NCBI GenBank assembly: GCA_023425615.1
Contig: JAFACJ010000763.1
Location: 1-8,716 of the forward strand
Direction of reading: 5' to 3'
Source of the DNA: Actinomycetes bacterium
GTDB taxonomy: Bacteria; Actinomycetota; Actinomycetes; Streptosporangiales; Streptosporangiaceae
Length of the DNA stretch: 8,716 bases
Positions 8,018-8,716 of the stretch are shown here, in pieces (the stretch's first letter is position 1; every line of letters starts with the position of its first letter). The notes beneath the pieces were generated by a model. That model saw only the letters and a program-made list of their open reading frames with translations, was not told the DNA's origin and ran no database searches. The position numbers and the translations under genes are program-made.

Positions 8018-8181
8018 AGGCACGCGTTGAACGAATTCAGCAACGATTCCCGCTGGGGATCGAGCCGTTCTCGCAACATCCTCAAGGCCACCGCCAGTAC
8101 CGGCGGCCCGTCCTCGAGCAGCGACAACGGAATTTCTGTCAAGTCGGGCAGGTTGGTCTCAAGTCCCTCCGGCGACCCCAT
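8014..8181 (-). CDS. fxsA: FxSxx-COOH-type cyclophane RiPP precursor peptide, FNACL variant
   Basis: A 55-residue peptide from ATG 8181. The leader contains NLPDLTEIPLSLLED (10-24), which matches the LPDL-x-x-x-PL pattern of FxSxx precursors. A helical middle (VLAVALRMLRERL) and the C-terminal tail SLLNSFNACL follow. The normal ending is F-x-S-x-x-COOH. Here it is Phe51-Asn52-Ala53-Cys54-Leu55, so the Ser is replaced by Ala and the tail gains the peptide's only Cys. Phe51 is the only aromatic residue, so any aromatic cyclophane must involve it. The start is supported by AGAGG 4 nt upstream (8186-8190), with GGGGGA just before. The gene is first in an operon with the hydroxylase (GTGA overlap) and fxsB. 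It is short enough to be missed by gene callers. The precursor identity is strong from motif and position. Whether the Ala form is still cross-linked is unknown. Confidence 0.88.
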   Translation of the reverse strand: MGSPEGLETNLPDLTEIPLSLLEDGPPVLAVALRMLRERLDPQRESLLNSFNACL

Positions 8182-8185
8182 AGAT

Positions 8186-8190
8186 CCTCT
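8186..8190 (-). promoter_or_regulatory. Ribosome binding site AGAGG of the precursor gene
   Basis: AGAGG on the minus strand, 4 nt before ATG 8181. A G-rich stretch (8191-8196) is a second possible anti-SD match. It is the strongest RBS in the three-gene operon, which fits a precursor made in excess over its enzymes. Confidence 0.5.
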
Positions 8191-8430
8191 TCCCCCTGGA
8201 TTGTGTGGAAGGCATCATCGCACGCGGCCGGAGACCCCCTCAATACTCGATACGTTGCACGGCGTGCGATCGGTGTTGATTACGGAAAAGGAAGCGGTGG
8301 TTTCCTCTGGGCCGTATACGGTAAAACGCCTTATCGAAGGCAGCCTCTCCGTTCCGTACCGGAATTCGAGATCTCTCGCCGGGCCCGGCGCGGTTCTGGC
8401 GCACCGCCCTAACGGATCGGCCATATAACC

Positions 8431-8453
8431 CTGTGTCGTACGACGAGACACAG
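8431..8453. repeat. Inverted repeat CTGTGTC-N9-GACACAG with internal palindrome
   Basis: Seven-base perfect arms (8431-8437 and 8447-8453) enclose part of a second perfect palindrome, GTCGTACGAC (8436-8445). The element lies just downstream of a TATAAC hexamer and about 65 nt before the plus-strand start. It has no U-run, so an operator or RNA hairpin is likelier than a terminator. Confidence 0.35.
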
Positions 8454-8517
8454 TGAAATGTCGTGCTCTGGGGTGAGACTGCGAGGAGGCGGAATCACCT
8501 GCGGAGTCAGGAGGGCG

Positions 8518-8716
8518 ATGCTGCGTTCCCTGTTCACGAGAGCGTTGAAACGGTTGCGGCGCGGACGTGCGAACGATCGCGCGGAGGGCGAGAACGATCT
8601 TCCCAAACTGGTCGAGCGGCAGTGGACGGCGCACTCGGCCGAACTCGCCGAGACCAGGATGAGCACGATGGCGCGGCGGCGGGCCCCCCGGGGGGGGCCC
8701 GAGCCGGGCCCGGGGG
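8518..8716 (+). CDS. Hypothetical protein, N-terminal fragment
   Basis: Sixty-six codons are open from ATG 8518 to the window edge. AGGAGG lies 3 nt upstream, a strong but tightly spaced RBS. The peptide begins MLRSLFTRALKRLRRGRAND and continues with a charged, probably helical stretch (LVERQWTAHSAELAETR). Third codon positions are mostly G or C, which supports plus-strand coding. An in-frame GTG at 8473 could extend it. I do not recognise the family. The last ~12 codons fall in G/C homopolymer-like sequence (from ~8682) and may not be reliable. Divergent from the fxs operon; any link to it is unproven. Confidence 0.5.
   Translation, partial: MLRSLFTRALKRLRRGRANDRAEGENDLPKLVERQWTAHSAELAETRMSTMARRRAPRGGPEPGPG

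Larger units (their letters stand above)
8182..8517. promoter_or_regulatory. Divergent intergenic region upstream of the precursor operon
   Basis: These 336 bp lie between the minus-strand precursor gene and the plus-strand partial gene. Base composition is AT-richer than in the genes. It should hold the fxs operon promoter and a plus-strand promoter. Visible elements are a CCGTATACGG palindrome (8312-8321), a TATAAC hexamer (8424-8429) without a clear -35, and an inverted repeat at 8431-8453. Long frames crossing it look like chance translations. No second precursor ending in an F-x-S-like tail was found. Confidence 0.45.

Noticed and set aside
7499..8428. A 309-codon plus-strand frame opposite the hydroxylase and precursor
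   Set aside because: Antisense shadow that continues into the non-coding spacer; no domain or RBS.
8215..8634. A 139-codon minus-strand frame in the right spacer
   Set aside because: Low-GC third positions and no motif. It overlaps the plus-strand partial gene, which has better codon use and an RBS.
1..8716. tRNA, rRNA, CRISPR arrays, insertion sequences, attachment sites
   Set aside because: None seen by eye. No direct-repeat array, transposase motif or cloverleaf-like stretch was noticed.

Overview
The window is very GC-rich DNA with G or C in almost every third codon position. This points to a high-GC actinobacterium, most likely a filamentous one (Streptosporangiales or Streptomyces-like). 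That placement is an inference from composition and gene families; there is no rRNA or tRNA to confirm it.

Layout. Left block, minus strand: a tetratricopeptide-repeat (TPR) protein gene (2133-2948), then a caspase-like protease fused to a P-loop STAND-type NTPase that runs off the left edge (1-2069). Centre, plus strand: a NB-ARC/TPR protein of the FxsT type (3248-5827), divergent from the left block across about 300 bp of AT-richer DNA with a candidate promoter and operator. Right block, minus strand, in order of transcription: a 55-residue precursor peptide (8014-8181), an HExxH-type peptide beta-hydroxylase (6932-8017) and a radical SAM/SPASM maturase of the FxsB family (5805-6935). These three overlap by 4 bp at each junction and so form a tight operon. 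The fxsT and fxsB genes converge and overlap by 23 bp at their 3' ends. At the far right a partial plus-strand gene of unknown function (from 8518) starts across a 336-bp divergent spacer and runs into low-complexity G/C sequence at the end of the window.

Together this is an FxSxx-COOH-type RiPP locus: precursor (fxsA), cyclophane-forming maturase (fxsB), HExxH hydroxylase and the large NB-ARC/TPR partner (fxsT). It sits beside a caspase-STAND module that resembles the NTP-dependent conflict/immunity systems of multicellular actinobacteria. The precursor is the most unusual part. Its C-terminus reads F-N-A-C-L instead of F-x-S-x-x, so the residue expected at position X3 of the cyclophane is alanine, and Phe51 is its only aromatic residue. 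The inferred scheme is that the modified peptide and the two P-loop ATPases form a sensing or signalling circuit with the caspase as effector. Nothing in the sequence proves that link.
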